From: Labilibaculum antarcticum
Lineage (GTDB): Bacteria > Bacteroidota > Bacteroidia > Bacteroidales > Marinifilaceae
Length of the DNA stretch: 64,000 nt
Reading direction: 5' to 3'
NCBI RefSeq assembly: GCF_002356295.1
Contig: NZ_AP018042.1
Coordinates: 4,620,361 to 4,684,360, forward strand
The notes below the pieces were generated by a model. The model made no database searches, was not told the DNA's origin, and saw nothing but the letters and a program-made list of their open reading frames with translations. The translations under genes were made by a program, and so were the position numbers. Positions 26,612-35,612 of the stretch are shown piece after piece. Each line of letters begins with the position of its first letter. Positions within the stretch are counted from its first letter, which is position 1.

Positions 26612-27352
26612 TTATTCGACTATATGCGTACCATCATTTAAAAACCGAACCTCTGGCATTTGCTTTGTTTCATTAAAAAGATCATAAGCTTTTTCCAGAC
26701 TATTCCATAAAACTAATTTGTCAGAATCCTTCGAATACTTTTCTTTAAGTACATCCATATTCTTGTCGCTGAGGATAGTAGGGAATATGTGAACCGGTAT
26801 TTTGCTTTGTCCGCTGTTTTTGGCTTCAATACAAAACAGGTAGAGTTCTTTAATTTGATCGTCGGTTATTGGTAAACACCCAATAGTTACACAAGAACCA
26901 TGAATGAAAATATCTCCACCTAATTTGCCTTTTGTACCAAGAATTTGATCTGATTTATTGGGGTAATTTAATCCTAAGGAAAGGTGGTAATTACTACTTG
27001 GATTGAATCGATCAATAAAGTAAAAGCCTTCCGGAATTTGCATATCGCCTTGTTGACGTTTGGGGCCAAGTTTTCCACATGTGCGACAAACTTTATATTC
27101 TTTAATAAGCTGATATTTATCGTCTGAACTATTTTTCGCCCACAATTCTATTTTCTTTCCAAGCTTAAAAGCTCTTAGGTATATTTGCAGATTTTTGGTT
27201 TCAATTCCTTTAGTCTTTAAAAGATCAAGGATGATTTGTTCTTTTTCGGCATAAGCCTCACGAACTCGGGAATACCTTTTCTGATCCAATTTGAACGAAT
27301 CTGACATTGATGTGGATAATAATATGCTTATGAATATAGCGAAGGCTTTCAT
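26612..27352 (-). CDS. exported L,D-transpeptidase (YkuD) family protein
   Basis: The 246-residue product has an N-terminal signal (MKAFAIFISILLSTSMS) and a YkuD catalytic domain with the diagnostic IHGSCVTIGCLPI motif, His and the nucleophilic Cys being intact. Such periplasmic enzymes cross-link peptidoglycan or attach proteins to it. This branch (also seen as ErfK/YbiS-like murein L,D-transpeptidase YafK) may instead act as an amidase or regulator. Two extra Cys (CRTCG) near residue 92 could form a redox or metal site. It is convergent with the DAHP synthase gene and lies downstream of DPP4. Confidence 0.87.
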   Translation of the reverse strand: MKAFAIFISILLSTSMSDSFKLDQKRYSRVREAYAEKEQIILDLLKTKGIETKNLQIYLRAFKLGKKIELWAKNSSDDKYQLIKEYKVCRTCGKLGPKRQQGDMQIPEGFYFIDRFNPSSNYHLSLGLNYPNKSDQILGTKGKLGGDIFIHGSCVTIGCLPITDDQIKELYLFCIEAKNSGQSKIPVHIFPTILSDKNMDVLKEKYSKDSDKLVLWNSLEKAYDLFNETKQMPEVRFLNDGTHIVE

Positions 27353-27454
27353 GTTATTTAGAGAGTTGAATGTGTGAGCTTGATATTTTATAAATCTAAT
27401 AATAAATTATTTAACATTAAAATTGATTTCGTTTGCAGAACGATCAACTCAATT

Positions 27455-27495
27455 AATAAAAATAAATCCCGATCTGCAATTGCAAATCGGGATTT
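27455..27495 (-). terminator. intrinsic terminator of the DPP4-type gene
   Basis: The stem AAATCCCGAT (27464-27473)/ATCGGGATTT (27486-27495), extended by the palindrome TGCAATTGCA in the middle, is followed on the minus strand by ATTTTTATT, 25 bases after the peptidase stop. Confidence 0.8.
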
Positions 27496-27519
27496 CAAAT
27501 ATCTTAGGTCAAGAGAGTC

Positions 27520-30033
27520 TTAGTTTCTTGGCTGATCATTTTGCATTTCTACATAATCGGCACTGTTTCTGAAATCACCAAGTAAATACTTGCAGAAATA
27601 TTCACCGCGCAACCAGAACGAGTATTCACTCATGTCACCAAACCCATGGCGCTGACCCGGATAGATGAAAAAATCGAATCGTTTATTCGCTTTAATCAAG
27701 GCATTGGCCATTCTAATTGTATTTCCCGGATGAACATTGTTATCAATGTCACCAGTTACAATCATTAGCTTTCCTTTTAGGTTCTTCGCCAAGCTTGGGT
27801 TAGTATCAATTTTATAGGTGAAAGTGGTATCTCCTTTTTCAGATATTTCCTCTTTTACACCATGATGAGTTTCACTCCACCAGCGATTGTAAATGTTGTT
27901 GTCGTGGTTTCCTGCAGCAGAAACTGCTACTTTAAAGAAATCAGGGTAAACCAACATTGCAGCTGTAGACATGAATCCACCGCCTGAGTGACCAAAAATT
28001 CCAACTTTGTTGATATCAATAAAGTCAAATCGGTTCGCTAATTGTTCTAAACCAACTTTTTTATCTTCTAAACCATAATCTCTTAAATTGCCATAACCGT
28101 AGTTGTGGTACCATTTTGAGCGGGCAGGGTGACCACCTCTGTTACCAATTGTAACTACAATAAATCCTAGCTGAGCCATACGATCGGCTCTGTCCATACG
28201 GGTCGAAAAGCTTTTGTAAACGGCTTCGGTTTGCGGGCCAGGATATACATAGGTAAGTATTGGATACTTTTTGTTTGGATCAAAATCAAAAGGCTTGTAC
28301 ATAACCCCATAAATATCGGTTACACCATCACCGGCTTTCACCTTAAATGGTTCAGGAAATTGGTAACCAGCCTCGAATAATCTCGATAAATCAGTTGTTT
28401 CCAAATCCATTAACTTATTTCCTTTTGCATTGTACAAAGCCGAAACAGGAGCTGTATTTACTCTTGATGAGTTGTTTACAAAGTAGTGATTTTGATCATT
28501 TAAGCTCACATCATGCGAGAAATCTCCTTTATTCAGAAGCTTTAATCCTGATCCATCAAAGTTTACGCTATATAAATGCGAGTAGTATGGATCTTCACCA
28601 TTTTCACGGGCATTTCCAGTAAAATAAAGCACTCTGTTCTTTTCATCAATTCCTTGAATTTTTTCACAATGCCATGCACCTGATGTAATTTGGTTCTTTA
28701 AATTGCCTTCACCATCGTATAGGTAAAAATGTGCCCAACCATCACGTTCAGACCATTGAATAAGTTCCTTGCCATTATTTACAAAACCAATTGGTTTGGT
28801 TTCGATATAGGTATTTAATCGTTCTTCAATCAGCACTTTCACTTCACCTGTTGAAGTATTTGCGGTACAGATATCGACGCGTTTCATGTCGCGACTCTGA
28901 CGTTTAAAATACAAAACATCACTGTTTGTGGATATCCACTTTGAAAATTTCAAATCATCATCTGCATTCATTTTCTTCTTAGGAGCTCTTAGAATTGAAA
29001 GAGACTGATCCTTGAAAGCTGCTGCTTTTACTTTTACAGATTCTTTACTGTCCCAATCGAAAATAAGAATTTCATATTGAGGAGCTTCTTTTTCTCCCGG
29101 CATATGGTATTTGTATTTTTCTAAAGTTGGTCGGGGTGAAGCCACCGAATTAATTACCCAAAGATCTTTAACTTCCCGTTCATCTTCTCGGGTTAATGCG
29201 AACTTTTTTGAGTCTGCAGAGAATGTTACATAGGTTTCTTTGCGTTTGTCCTTCTCTTCTTCTATTTCCTTATTGGTTTTGCCATAAGTGCCGCTGCCAT
29301 AGCTGTAATATTCTACACCATCCGTAGTTAATTCATGTTCAATAATGGTCGAATCTTTCTCGCTTTTTTGAGCCTTCTTATAGTTTTCCGCATCCATCCA
29401 ATACAGGTTGTGGTGCTTGGCAAAAATCACATATTCTTGATTTGGAGCAACCGATGCCCAATCCTTTTGCTCCAATGATTTTTCAAAATCATCAAGTAGA
29501 TTTAGTTTTTCAGAAGCAATTTGATATTCGAAATGCCAAACTTTGGCAACCATTTTCTTTTTATCTTTCTTTTTTTCTTCTCCGTCTTTTTTTTCTACCT
29601 GCTTATCTCCGTCTTCCTCGTCGTCTTTTTCTTCCTCTTCTACAAGCTTACTTTTCACTTCAAATTGAATCGTTTTTTCATTATTAATGAATTTCAATTT
29701 ACTGATATACATGTGCTGAGCATCAAATGGATCTGCCGTTAGACGACTCATGTCAGCAGCCATTTTTACCGCATCGAATAATTTCACTTTTGTGTTGCTT
29801 ACCGGATTTACCAAATAGTAAATGTTTCCTTCCGAAGTTTTGTAGTTGTACCAGAATTTCTCGCCATTCTTTAACCAATGAGGAGTAAGGCTGGTTGAGT
29901 AGACCATATTTTTTAATCGGTTGGGCGAGAATTTAGCCGCCAATTCGTAATTTGCTTTTGTAACAGGTACTTCCTGCGCAAATAATCCTATTCCTATCAG
30001 TAAAAATAGGAGAGTCAATAAATTTCTTTTCAT
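27520..30033 (-). CDS. S9B dipeptidyl-peptidase IV-type serine peptidase
   Basis: The 837-residue exported peptidase has a signal peptide (MKRNLLTLLFLLIGIGLFAQ), an N-terminal beta-propeller (about 30-560) and a C-terminal alpha/beta-hydrolase domain. The catalytic triad is Ser683 in GHSGGG, Asp764 in GDIDNNVH and His786 in GQRHGF. DPP4-type enzymes release N-terminal dipeptides, usually X-Pro, from peptides in the periplasm, feeding amino-acid fermentation. The propeller holds an unusual acidic/basic low-complexity insert at about residues 136-165 (EEEEKDDEEDGDKQ, then Lys-rich), probably a surface loop. The gene is monocistronic with its own terminator. Confidence 0.93.
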   Translation of the reverse strand: MKRNLLTLLFLLIGIGLFAQEVPVTKANYELAAKFSPNRLKNMVYSTSLTPHWLKNGEKFWYNYKTSEGNIYYLVNPVSNTKVKLFDAVKMAADMSRLTADPFDAQHMYISKLKFINNEKTIQFEVKSKLVEEEEKDDEEDGDKQVEKKDGEEKKKDKKKMVAKVWHFEYQIASEKLNLLDDFEKSLEQKDWASVAPNQEYVIFAKHHNLYWMDAENYKKAQKSEKDSTIIEHELTTDGVEYYSYGSGTYGKTNKEIEEEKDKRKETYVTFSADSKKFALTREDEREVKDLWVINSVASPRPTLEKYKYHMPGEKEAPQYEILIFDWDSKESVKVKAAAFKDQSLSILRAPKKKMNADDDLKFSKWISTNSDVLYFKRQSRDMKRVDICTANTSTGEVKVLIEERLNTYIETKPIGFVNNGKELIQWSERDGWAHFYLYDGEGNLKNQITSGAWHCEKIQGIDEKNRVLYFTGNARENGEDPYYSHLYSVNFDGSGLKLLNKGDFSHDVSLNDQNHYFVNNSSRVNTAPVSALYNAKGNKLMDLETTDLSRLFEAGYQFPEPFKVKAGDGVTDIYGVMYKPFDFDPNKKYPILTYVYPGPQTEAVYKSFSTRMDRADRMAQLGFIVVTIGNRGGHPARSKWYHNYGYGNLRDYGLEDKKVGLEQLANRFDFIDINKVGIFGHSGGGFMSTAAMLVYPDFFKVAVSAAGNHDNNIYNRWWSETHHGVKEEISEKGDTTFTYKIDTNPSLAKNLKGKLMIVTGDIDNNVHPGNTIRMANALIKANKRFDFFIYPGQRHGFGDMSEYSFWLRGEYFCKYLLGDFRNSADYVEMQNDQPRN

Positions 30034-30178
30034 GTTGTTGAGTTATATTTGTGTTGCTTTAAGACAACGAAAATAGAAATAGGTGCAAGAAGAATTGTTA
30101 TTTTTTTACACTTTTCGATAAGAAGGGTGATTTACGGGATGTATAAGAGCCAAATTGAACAACTTTATACCGCGAATT

Positions 30179-30724
30179 CTATTCTGCTGATAGTTCCAAT
30201 AATTTAAGAACAGTATTCCAGTTACGGGTTGTTGCTTTTACTTTTAGTTTCGATTCAAAAAACTGATTGCTGAGCTTGGTTTGATGATACTTTCTCGAGC
30301 AGTAAATAAAGACATCTTTATCGATAATTCGAAAACTATCCGGTTCAAAGTTTAACTCACTAATTACTGCTGTTAATTCTGCTTTTGGAGTTTCATTGAG
30401 GAAGGTGAGACAAAGACTCTCTTTTTCATGAGAATTAGTATATGGATTTGCCAGAACTGATTGTTCCCATTCTTCGCATGTTCTCACAATTACCGGTACA
30501 GCGAAACCAAATTTTTCTGAGATGGCATCTTCTATTTTTCCTCCAAGTTCCGTATTGGATAACTTTTTAGATTCAAAGATTAGATTTCCGCTTTGTATGT
30601 AGCTGATGCAATTTTCAAATCCCAATTCAGCATACATTTTTTTAAGATCAGCCATCAAAATTTTACGTTTGCCACCCACATTTATTCCTCTTAATACGGA
30701 AATGTATTTTACTCTTTTACTCAT
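30179..30724 (-). CDS. DUF1697 family protein
   Basis: A 181-residue cytoplasmic protein with the hallmark start YISVLRGINVGGKRKILMADLKKMYAELGF and SYIQSGNLIFES. DUF1697 proteins are widespread, small and without an established role. The C-terminal part (IYCSRKYHQTKLSNQFFESKLKVKATTRNWNTVLKLLEL) is the family's conserved end, so the gene is full length. It lies about 40 bases downstream of a thioesterase gene and may be co-transcribed. Confidence 0.9.
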   Translation of the reverse strand: MSKRVKYISVLRGINVGGKRKILMADLKKMYAELGFENCISYIQSGNLIFESKKLSNTELGGKIEDAISEKFGFAVPVIVRTCEEWEQSVLANPYTNSHEKESLCLTFLNETPKAELTAVISELNFEPDSFRIIDKDVFIYCSRKYHQTKLSNQFFESKLKVKATTRNWNTVLKLLELSAE

Positions 30725-30764
30725 AAAGTTTCAGCCGTTAACAAAAGAAGATTGACTAACGGTG

Positions 30765-31193
30765 CTATTCGTCATGCATTTGCAATTTAGCCTCTTCGTA
30801 AGCTTCAAGAAGACGTTCCGGGACTAATGACGGTCGTTTCTTCTCTAAATTGTAAAAGCAACCTACTTGTTTTCCCTTGCAATGAATAATATCACCCGAA
30901 CTTATTTCAAAATCCATTTCCCATTTGCTGGACCCCAGATTTTTAATTCTGCATGTTCCATTTGGATGATCATGAATAGTTAGCGGAACTTTATAATGTA
31001 CTTCTGTTTTTATTAAAATAGGGGAGATATTGGTCGCTATCATTTCTTCATACGGAAAGTACTTCTCTAAAAATAGATGTCGTAAATCTTCAAACCATCT
31101 GATATATACTATATTACTCACGATTCCCATTGCATCAATATCGTAGGCTTTTATGCCGATTTCCATATCAATCATCATTAAATCTGTTGTCAT
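30765..31193 (-). CDS. hotdog-fold acyl-CoA thioesterase
   Basis: The 142-residue protein has the 4HBT/YbgC-type hotdog signature YDIDAMGIVSNIVYIRWFEDLRHLF, containing the Asp of the active site and the nearby Asn-x-x-Tyr. It matches the family length. These enzymes hydrolyse acyl-CoA or acyl-ACP thioesters in the cytoplasm; the chain specificity is unknown. The start is uncertain among several closely spaced Met codons (MTTDLMMIDMEIG). It sits upstream of DUF1697 in the same direction. Confidence 0.85.
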   Translation of the reverse strand: MTTDLMMIDMEIGIKAYDIDAMGIVSNIVYIRWFEDLRHLFLEKYFPYEEMIATNISPILIKTEVHYKVPLTIHDHPNGTCRIKNLGSSKWEMDFEISSGDIIHCKGKQVGCFYNLEKKRPSLVPERLLEAYEEAKLQMHDE

Positions 31194-31286
31194 TATTCTC
31201 GATTGTTAATGTTTATTTTTGTTCGAATAAATGTACATAATATAAATTGATATCGAAAATAAGAATCAGGAATTAAATGGTCTTTC

Positions 31287-31943
31287 TTACTCCGAAGGGC
31301 TTTCCTGTGCTTGGCCTAAGAGCTTAAGACCTTCTAATGCTGATGGATCATTAGGCATGAACCAAAGACTTTTTTGAAATAAGATTAGAGCCTCACGACT
31401 TTTTCCCATTCTAAAATTGGTCCATGCTAACATAATAAGTGCATCATATCCAAAAGGATACAAATCCACTACCTTTTTAAAGTGCTGATGAGCTTTTTCA
31501 AAATCTTCTCGCCCATAGAAAATAAGACCTAAGCGGTAATTGGCAACGGTTTGGTTGGGGGATACCTTAAGAATTTCTTTATAGATATTTACAACTTCAT
31601 CCCATTTTCCAATGGCGGCTTTGGGTAATACCAAACCAAATTTTGCTTCTTCGGCATAGGGTTTTAAATTAGCTGCCCGCTGATAATGAGAAATGGATTC
31701 ATTAAACACACCTGCCTGATAATTGAGCCAGCCTAAACGTAAATTAATTTCATAGGAATCTGAATCATATACTGCTTTTAGCTGATTTATGGCATTAGAA
31801 AAGTCTCCTTCTCGTTCATATTTGTAGCTTTCTTCGAATGCAGTGCCTGTAGTTTGAAAATCCTGAGCTATTGCATTACCAATAAGCATAAAGAAGAATA
31901 AGATCAGAAAGATATTGCGTTTTGATTTTTTTAGAAGTTCCAT
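31287..31943 (-). CDS. exported TPR protein (last gene of the PqqD/ATP-grasp operon)
   Basis: A 218-residue protein with a signal peptide (about 1-27, ending GNAIAQ) and four to five tetratricopeptide repeats over about residues 30-205 (AVYDSDSYEINLRLGWLNYQ, HYQRAANLKPYAEEAKFGL, KVSPNQTVANYRLGLIFYG, FPFGYDALIMLAWTNFRMGK-like units). TPR proteins scaffold other proteins, here in the periplasm. Its start overlaps the end of the next upstream gene by 13 bases, so the two are translationally coupled and likely form an envelope complex with that TPR-barrel protein. Confidence 0.82.
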   Translation of the reverse strand: MELLKKSKRNIFLILFFFMLIGNAIAQDFQTTGTAFEESYKYEREGDFSNAINQLKAVYDSDSYEINLRLGWLNYQAGVFNESISHYQRAANLKPYAEEAKFGLVLPKAAIGKWDEVVNIYKEILKVSPNQTVANYRLGLIFYGREDFEKAHQHFKKVVDLYPFGYDALIMLAWTNFRMGKSREALILFQKSLWFMPNDPSALEGLKLLGQAQESPSE

Positions 31944-33412
31944 TTGATTCCTCCGGTTATTGATTGAACGTTGATGTTTTGACTATTTATCACATCATTA
32001 ATCGTATAATTATTTTTTTCGTTCTGATTTTGATAGATCAGGAACACATTTAGTTTTCCTTTGAATAGATACTGATAAATCGAAAACTCCTTCCGGTTTT
32101 TTACAAGGTTAACGCCATTGAAAACGGAATATCCCTGATTTTCTACTTGCTTGTATAAATCTCCAAAAGTGTACCCGGCACTAGCCCAAGTATTTTTTGC
32201 TATGCGAAATGCAATAGCAGTTTTCCAATAACTTCGATTTAGGGAATTCCCATCTGTTGTTTCTTCTATTTGATTGTTAAAACCTACAGATAGGTTAATG
32301 TTTGTATTGCCTAAAGGGTAAAATGTTAGCTTTAGTTCTTGTTGCCAACGGGTAAGATCGTCTCCGCTATAGTATAAAACTCCTGCACCAAGTTTCCAAT
32401 TGGAAATATCCTGTGTAAGTCCCAGATAAGCTATGAAGTTATTTTGACTGAAGTGATAAGGAGATAGAATAATCTCGGTATCAGCAGTATCTGTATTGGT
32501 CGGGTCGTTTCCATTTCCTGTTTCATTTCCTGTTCCTGTACCATCACTGTTTCCATCTCCGGAACCATCAGTGCCACCACCGGGTCCATTTCCTCCATCA
32601 CCACCACCACCAGGACCATTCCCATTTCCACCGGCCTTTGTGAATGTGGTTTGTTGGCTAAGTGCAGTGGTAAGTATATCTGTCTGAGGGTTTCCGTCTA
32701 TTTTTGTTTGCATAATATGCCCTGCGATTACTAGTTCGGTTCCTGTGCCTACTTGAATAGAACTTTTTAAGTAGTATTGATTTTGGGTAATATCTTCGTC
32801 GAATAAGTAGGTCTCGCTTACAATAGAATTCTTAACATCTACATGACTAAATGCATGGAAGAGTGAAACTCTTTCTCCCAACTGATGATTTAGCCCAATG
32901 CTATAGTGCAGAAAGTCTTTACGAACTGTTTGTTCTTGCAATAGATCTGAAGTAATTGCATAGTCATCCAATAGTTCATTTTTGACTTCTGAATAAATAC
33001 TGGAAATAACTTTTGTTTTACCGATGCCATATTTCTCCGATGTAGACTGGGCTAATTTGTTTTGCAATTGGATTGCATCTTTTTCCTGACCACCCAAAAG
33101 ATATGAGAAGTACAAATACTCTTTGATTATGGCATCTTCGCCATTTAGCAGGTATAACTTATGAAAAAGGCTAGCCGCTTTCCTGTATTTTTTCAGCTCA
33201 TAGTAAGCAATAGCCATACGGTATTGCAGATAGTAAAAATCAATACCTTGCTTGTTGGCTTTTTCACCTTCAAGAATCAATTGTTCCCATTGCCCTTTTT
33301 GGAACAGAGCAAAGCTTTCTTTGTCTACCTGAGCAACACTAAGTGTTTTTTGGCAGTTTGCAGATAGACCAAGAAGAATAGCCAGAATTAATATGCTTGC
33401 ATGTTTCCACAT
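31931..33412 (-). CDS. TPR plus outer-membrane beta-barrel-like protein with Gly-rich insert
   Basis: The 493-residue exported protein has a signal peptide (about 1-20), a TPR-like segment (about 30-120) and then a series of amphipathic beta strands ending in an aromatic residue (GGIKWNF), typical of outer-membrane barrels. At about residues 260-313 it carries a strikingly low-complexity Gly/Asn/Asp/Pro run, probably a surface loop or an unstructured linker. It overlaps the urea-transporter/M23 gene upstream by 25 bases and the TPR gene downstream by 13 bases. Inferred role: an envelope partner or export channel for whatever this operon makes. Confidence 0.75.
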   Translation of the reverse strand: MWKHASILILAILLGLSANCQKTLSVAQVDKESFALFQKGQWEQLILEGEKANKQGIDFYYLQYRMAIAYYELKKYRKAASLFHKLYLLNGEDAIIKEYLYFSYLLGGQEKDAIQLQNKLAQSTSEKYGIGKTKVISSIYSEVKNELLDDYAITSDLLQEQTVRKDFLHYSIGLNHQLGERVSLFHAFSHVDVKNSIVSETYLFDEDITQNQYYLKSSIQVGTGTELVIAGHIMQTKIDGNPQTDILTTALSQQTTFTKAGGNGNGPGGGGDGGNGPGGGTDGSGDGNSDGTGTGNETGNGNDPTNTDTADTEIILSPYHFSQNNFIAYLGLTQDISNWKLGAGVLYYSGDDLTRWQQELKLTFYPLGNTNINLSVGFNNQIEETTDGNSLNRSYWKTAIAFRIAKNTWASAGYTFGDLYKQVENQGYSVFNGVNLVKNRKEFSIYQYLFKGKLNVFLIYQNQNEKNNYTINDVINSQNINVQSITGGIKWNF

Positions 33413-35610
33413 TTTATTTCTATTAATTTACCATTTCTATTAATTTTTATCTGTAACGAAGCACTACTTTCGATTTTTATTTCACAGCTTAGATGCTCTT
33501 TCTTATTGGAGTAGCCACACTCAATTTTAGACCTGAGGTCAATTTTTTCGGAACTGATTCCTTCCTTTTTATTTTGATATTTTAATTGATAGTCTGATTT
33601 TAAATAAATGTAAAAGGGAGCGATGAAATCTTGTAGAAAGAGTTTGCTTGAATTGAAAACCTGATTCGGTGGAATTTCGGCTTTTACATTCAGATCTTGA
33701 TAATATCCCAAATAAACTTTATAACAGGATAGATACAAATAGTAAAGCAACGATCGTCTGTTGCCAAGGTAGTTGTGGAATTGCAATACATTAGCTTCTA
33801 CAGAGAAAAAGGCCTTGGAATTTGTTCGCAGGCATTGAATGTAAGTAGTTCCAATTGCATCCGATTTTACCTCAAAATCCCAGTTTTTTTCTAAAAGCAA
33901 CAATTTTGAATCGAGTTCTGATTCTACCGATAAGGTGAATTTTTGTCCAGATTGAAAACCAAATGTTTGAGAGAGAAGAGGATGAATTTCTCCTCGTAAG
34001 AGTTTGTCGTTTTGCTTTGGCTTAGAATACGATTGTAGGCATAAATCATTTTCCTGACGCTTAATATAATGAGGAAGTGTTACATCCAATGTTGCAGATC
34101 CAATATAGGGTGTCGCCTGAAATTGAAAATGAAGATGAGGGTAGGGCGATCTGCCGGAATTTCCACAGATGCCCAATACCTCACCCTTTTTGATCATATC
34201 ACCTTTTTTCACTTTAAAACCGCCTTCTTTAAAATGACTTAATTGCGAGTAGAAACCGTAATCGTGACGAATCACCAAGCTATTTCCCCAATTCTGTTCT
34301 AAATTTACCTGTCCAATTGTATTATCAGGAATACCATCCAAAATATTCACAATTTCGCCATCGGCCGGACATAATATTGTTTTGTTGTAACAGTAGTAAT
34401 CTTCTACAAAATCGCCATCGTTTTTATATTGCTCATCCTGATCATTACGTATTGCAAAATCCCAGGCATGGCGCCATTCATTCTTGTGTGTAATTTCACC
34501 ATCGTGAGCTTGTGTTACCGACCATTCTCCAATAAACGGAAGTTGAAAATCAGGGAATACATTTGAGGACAAACGCTGAACATTGCTCTTGAAGTAATAC
34601 AAATTCTTTTCAGGTGAGTTGTGCTGCACCTGCACTTCCTGAAGTCTTCCGCTGGGCTGATGTCGCAATTTTAAAATGTACAGGAAAAGAAGAGTTACCA
34701 CATTAAATGGCAGTGCATAAACAGATAATCGGTAAGGAGCAAACCAATGCATACTGCTGAGTGTGGTTAACACCACGATTGGCAATAACAGAATAATCCA
34801 GAGATAAGTATAAGGGGATGGAATTAAGTAAAAAGCCCCAAGAGCAATTGAAGTAAGAATAAAGTTAAAGCCAATAAAAGTATAGCCTAATTCGGTAATA
34901 TTTACACCGATAAGGATATAGAAAAAGTAAGCAATATAGAATCCTAAAATGGCGAATGTAAAGGCAATTCTGGAATAAAAAAGTAATCCAATCAGGATAA
35001 ATAATCCAGCCAGCCAATTGCTTTGAAAGAAAATTGCTCCCAGCGATTTCAGAAATATGGATACCGATTCATGCAACTCCCAATTTTGTATGAAATGGTA
35101 TACATTTACCAATTTTAAACCACCGAGGCTGAACATTTCATTGGCTTCGTAAATGCCTCTTTCACTAATCCCTAATGAAGTTAAGTCGCTGCTTGCGAGC
35201 ATAATCATCCAGATTCCCAGCAGAAAAGGAACGCTTAAAAAGGGCAGGGCATATTTTGTGAACACTCCTTGCAAAAATAAACAGATGAATAAGGTGAGAA
35301 TGGATGACAGAATCACCAAAACAGTTATTTCGAGTCCAGGCTGAAAATATAAGCCGATGCCAAGGCCTACTAAAAGACTGTTAAATCCATAGCTTCCATC
35401 TTTAATGTAATAGGTTGAGAAGCCCATTTTGAAAGCAACTAAGTTTGCTGTTAAAATGGAAATCAGACCTGCTGTTCCGGCCCACGGATCGAAAAAACTA
35501 ACCACCAAAAGCAATACCGCAAAGGCTTTGTTTCGTGAGAAAAATACCTGAGCGTAGCTGTTTAGAGTTGCTTCTCCAAAAAATAGTATGTTTTGTTTAA
35601 GCTCTTTCAT
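33388..35610 (-). CDS. urea-transporter-like membrane domain fused to M23 peptidase domain
   Basis: The 740-residue protein begins with about ten hydrophobic helices (residues 1-320) resembling the urea transporter (UT) family, with the repeated signature region GSYGFNSLLVGLGIGLYF and its second-half counterpart TELGYTFIGFNFILTSIALG. A LytM/M23 domain follows (about 370-515) with zinc-ligand motifs HAWD (His381, Asp384) and PHLHF (His492, His494), then about 225 residues of unassigned beta-rich C-terminus. UT channels conduct urea or small amides; M23 domains cut peptidoglycan cross-bridges. The C-terminal domains may lie on the periplasmic side. It starts two bases downstream of the decarboxylase-like gene's stop. 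Confidence 0.8.
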   Translation of the reverse strand: MKELKQNILFFGEATLNSYAQVFFSRNKAFAVLLLVVSFFDPWAGTAGLISILTANLVAFKMGFSTYYIKDGSYGFNSLLVGLGIGLYFQPGLEITVLVILSSILTLFICLFLQGVFTKYALPFLSVPFLLGIWMIMLASSDLTSLGISERGIYEANEMFSLGGLKLVNVYHFIQNWELHESVSIFLKSLGAIFFQSNWLAGLFILIGLLFYSRIAFTFAILGFYIAYFFYILIGVNITELGYTFIGFNFILTSIALGAFYLIPSPYTYLWIILLLPIVVLTTLSSMHWFAPYRLSVYALPFNVVTLLFLYILKLRHQPSGRLQEVQVQHNSPEKNLYYFKSNVQRLSSNVFPDFQLPFIGEWSVTQAHDGEITHKNEWRHAWDFAIRNDQDEQYKNDGDFVEDYYCYNKTILCPADGEIVNILDGIPDNTIGQVNLEQNWGNSLVIRHDYGFYSQLSHFKEGGFKVKKGDMIKKGEVLGICGNSGRSPYPHLHFQFQATPYIGSATLDVTLPHYIKRQENDLCLQSYSKPKQNDKLLRGEIHPLLSQTFGFQSGQKFTLSVESELDSKLLLLEKNWDFEVKSDAIGTTYIQCLRTNSKAFFSVEANVLQFHNYLGNRRSLLYYLYLSCYKVYLGYYQDLNVKAEIPPNQVFNSSKLFLQDFIAPFYIYLKSDYQLKYQNKKEGISSEKIDLRSKIECGYSNKKEHLSCEIKIESSASLQIKINRNGKLIEIKCGNMQAY

Positions 35611-35612
35611 TA

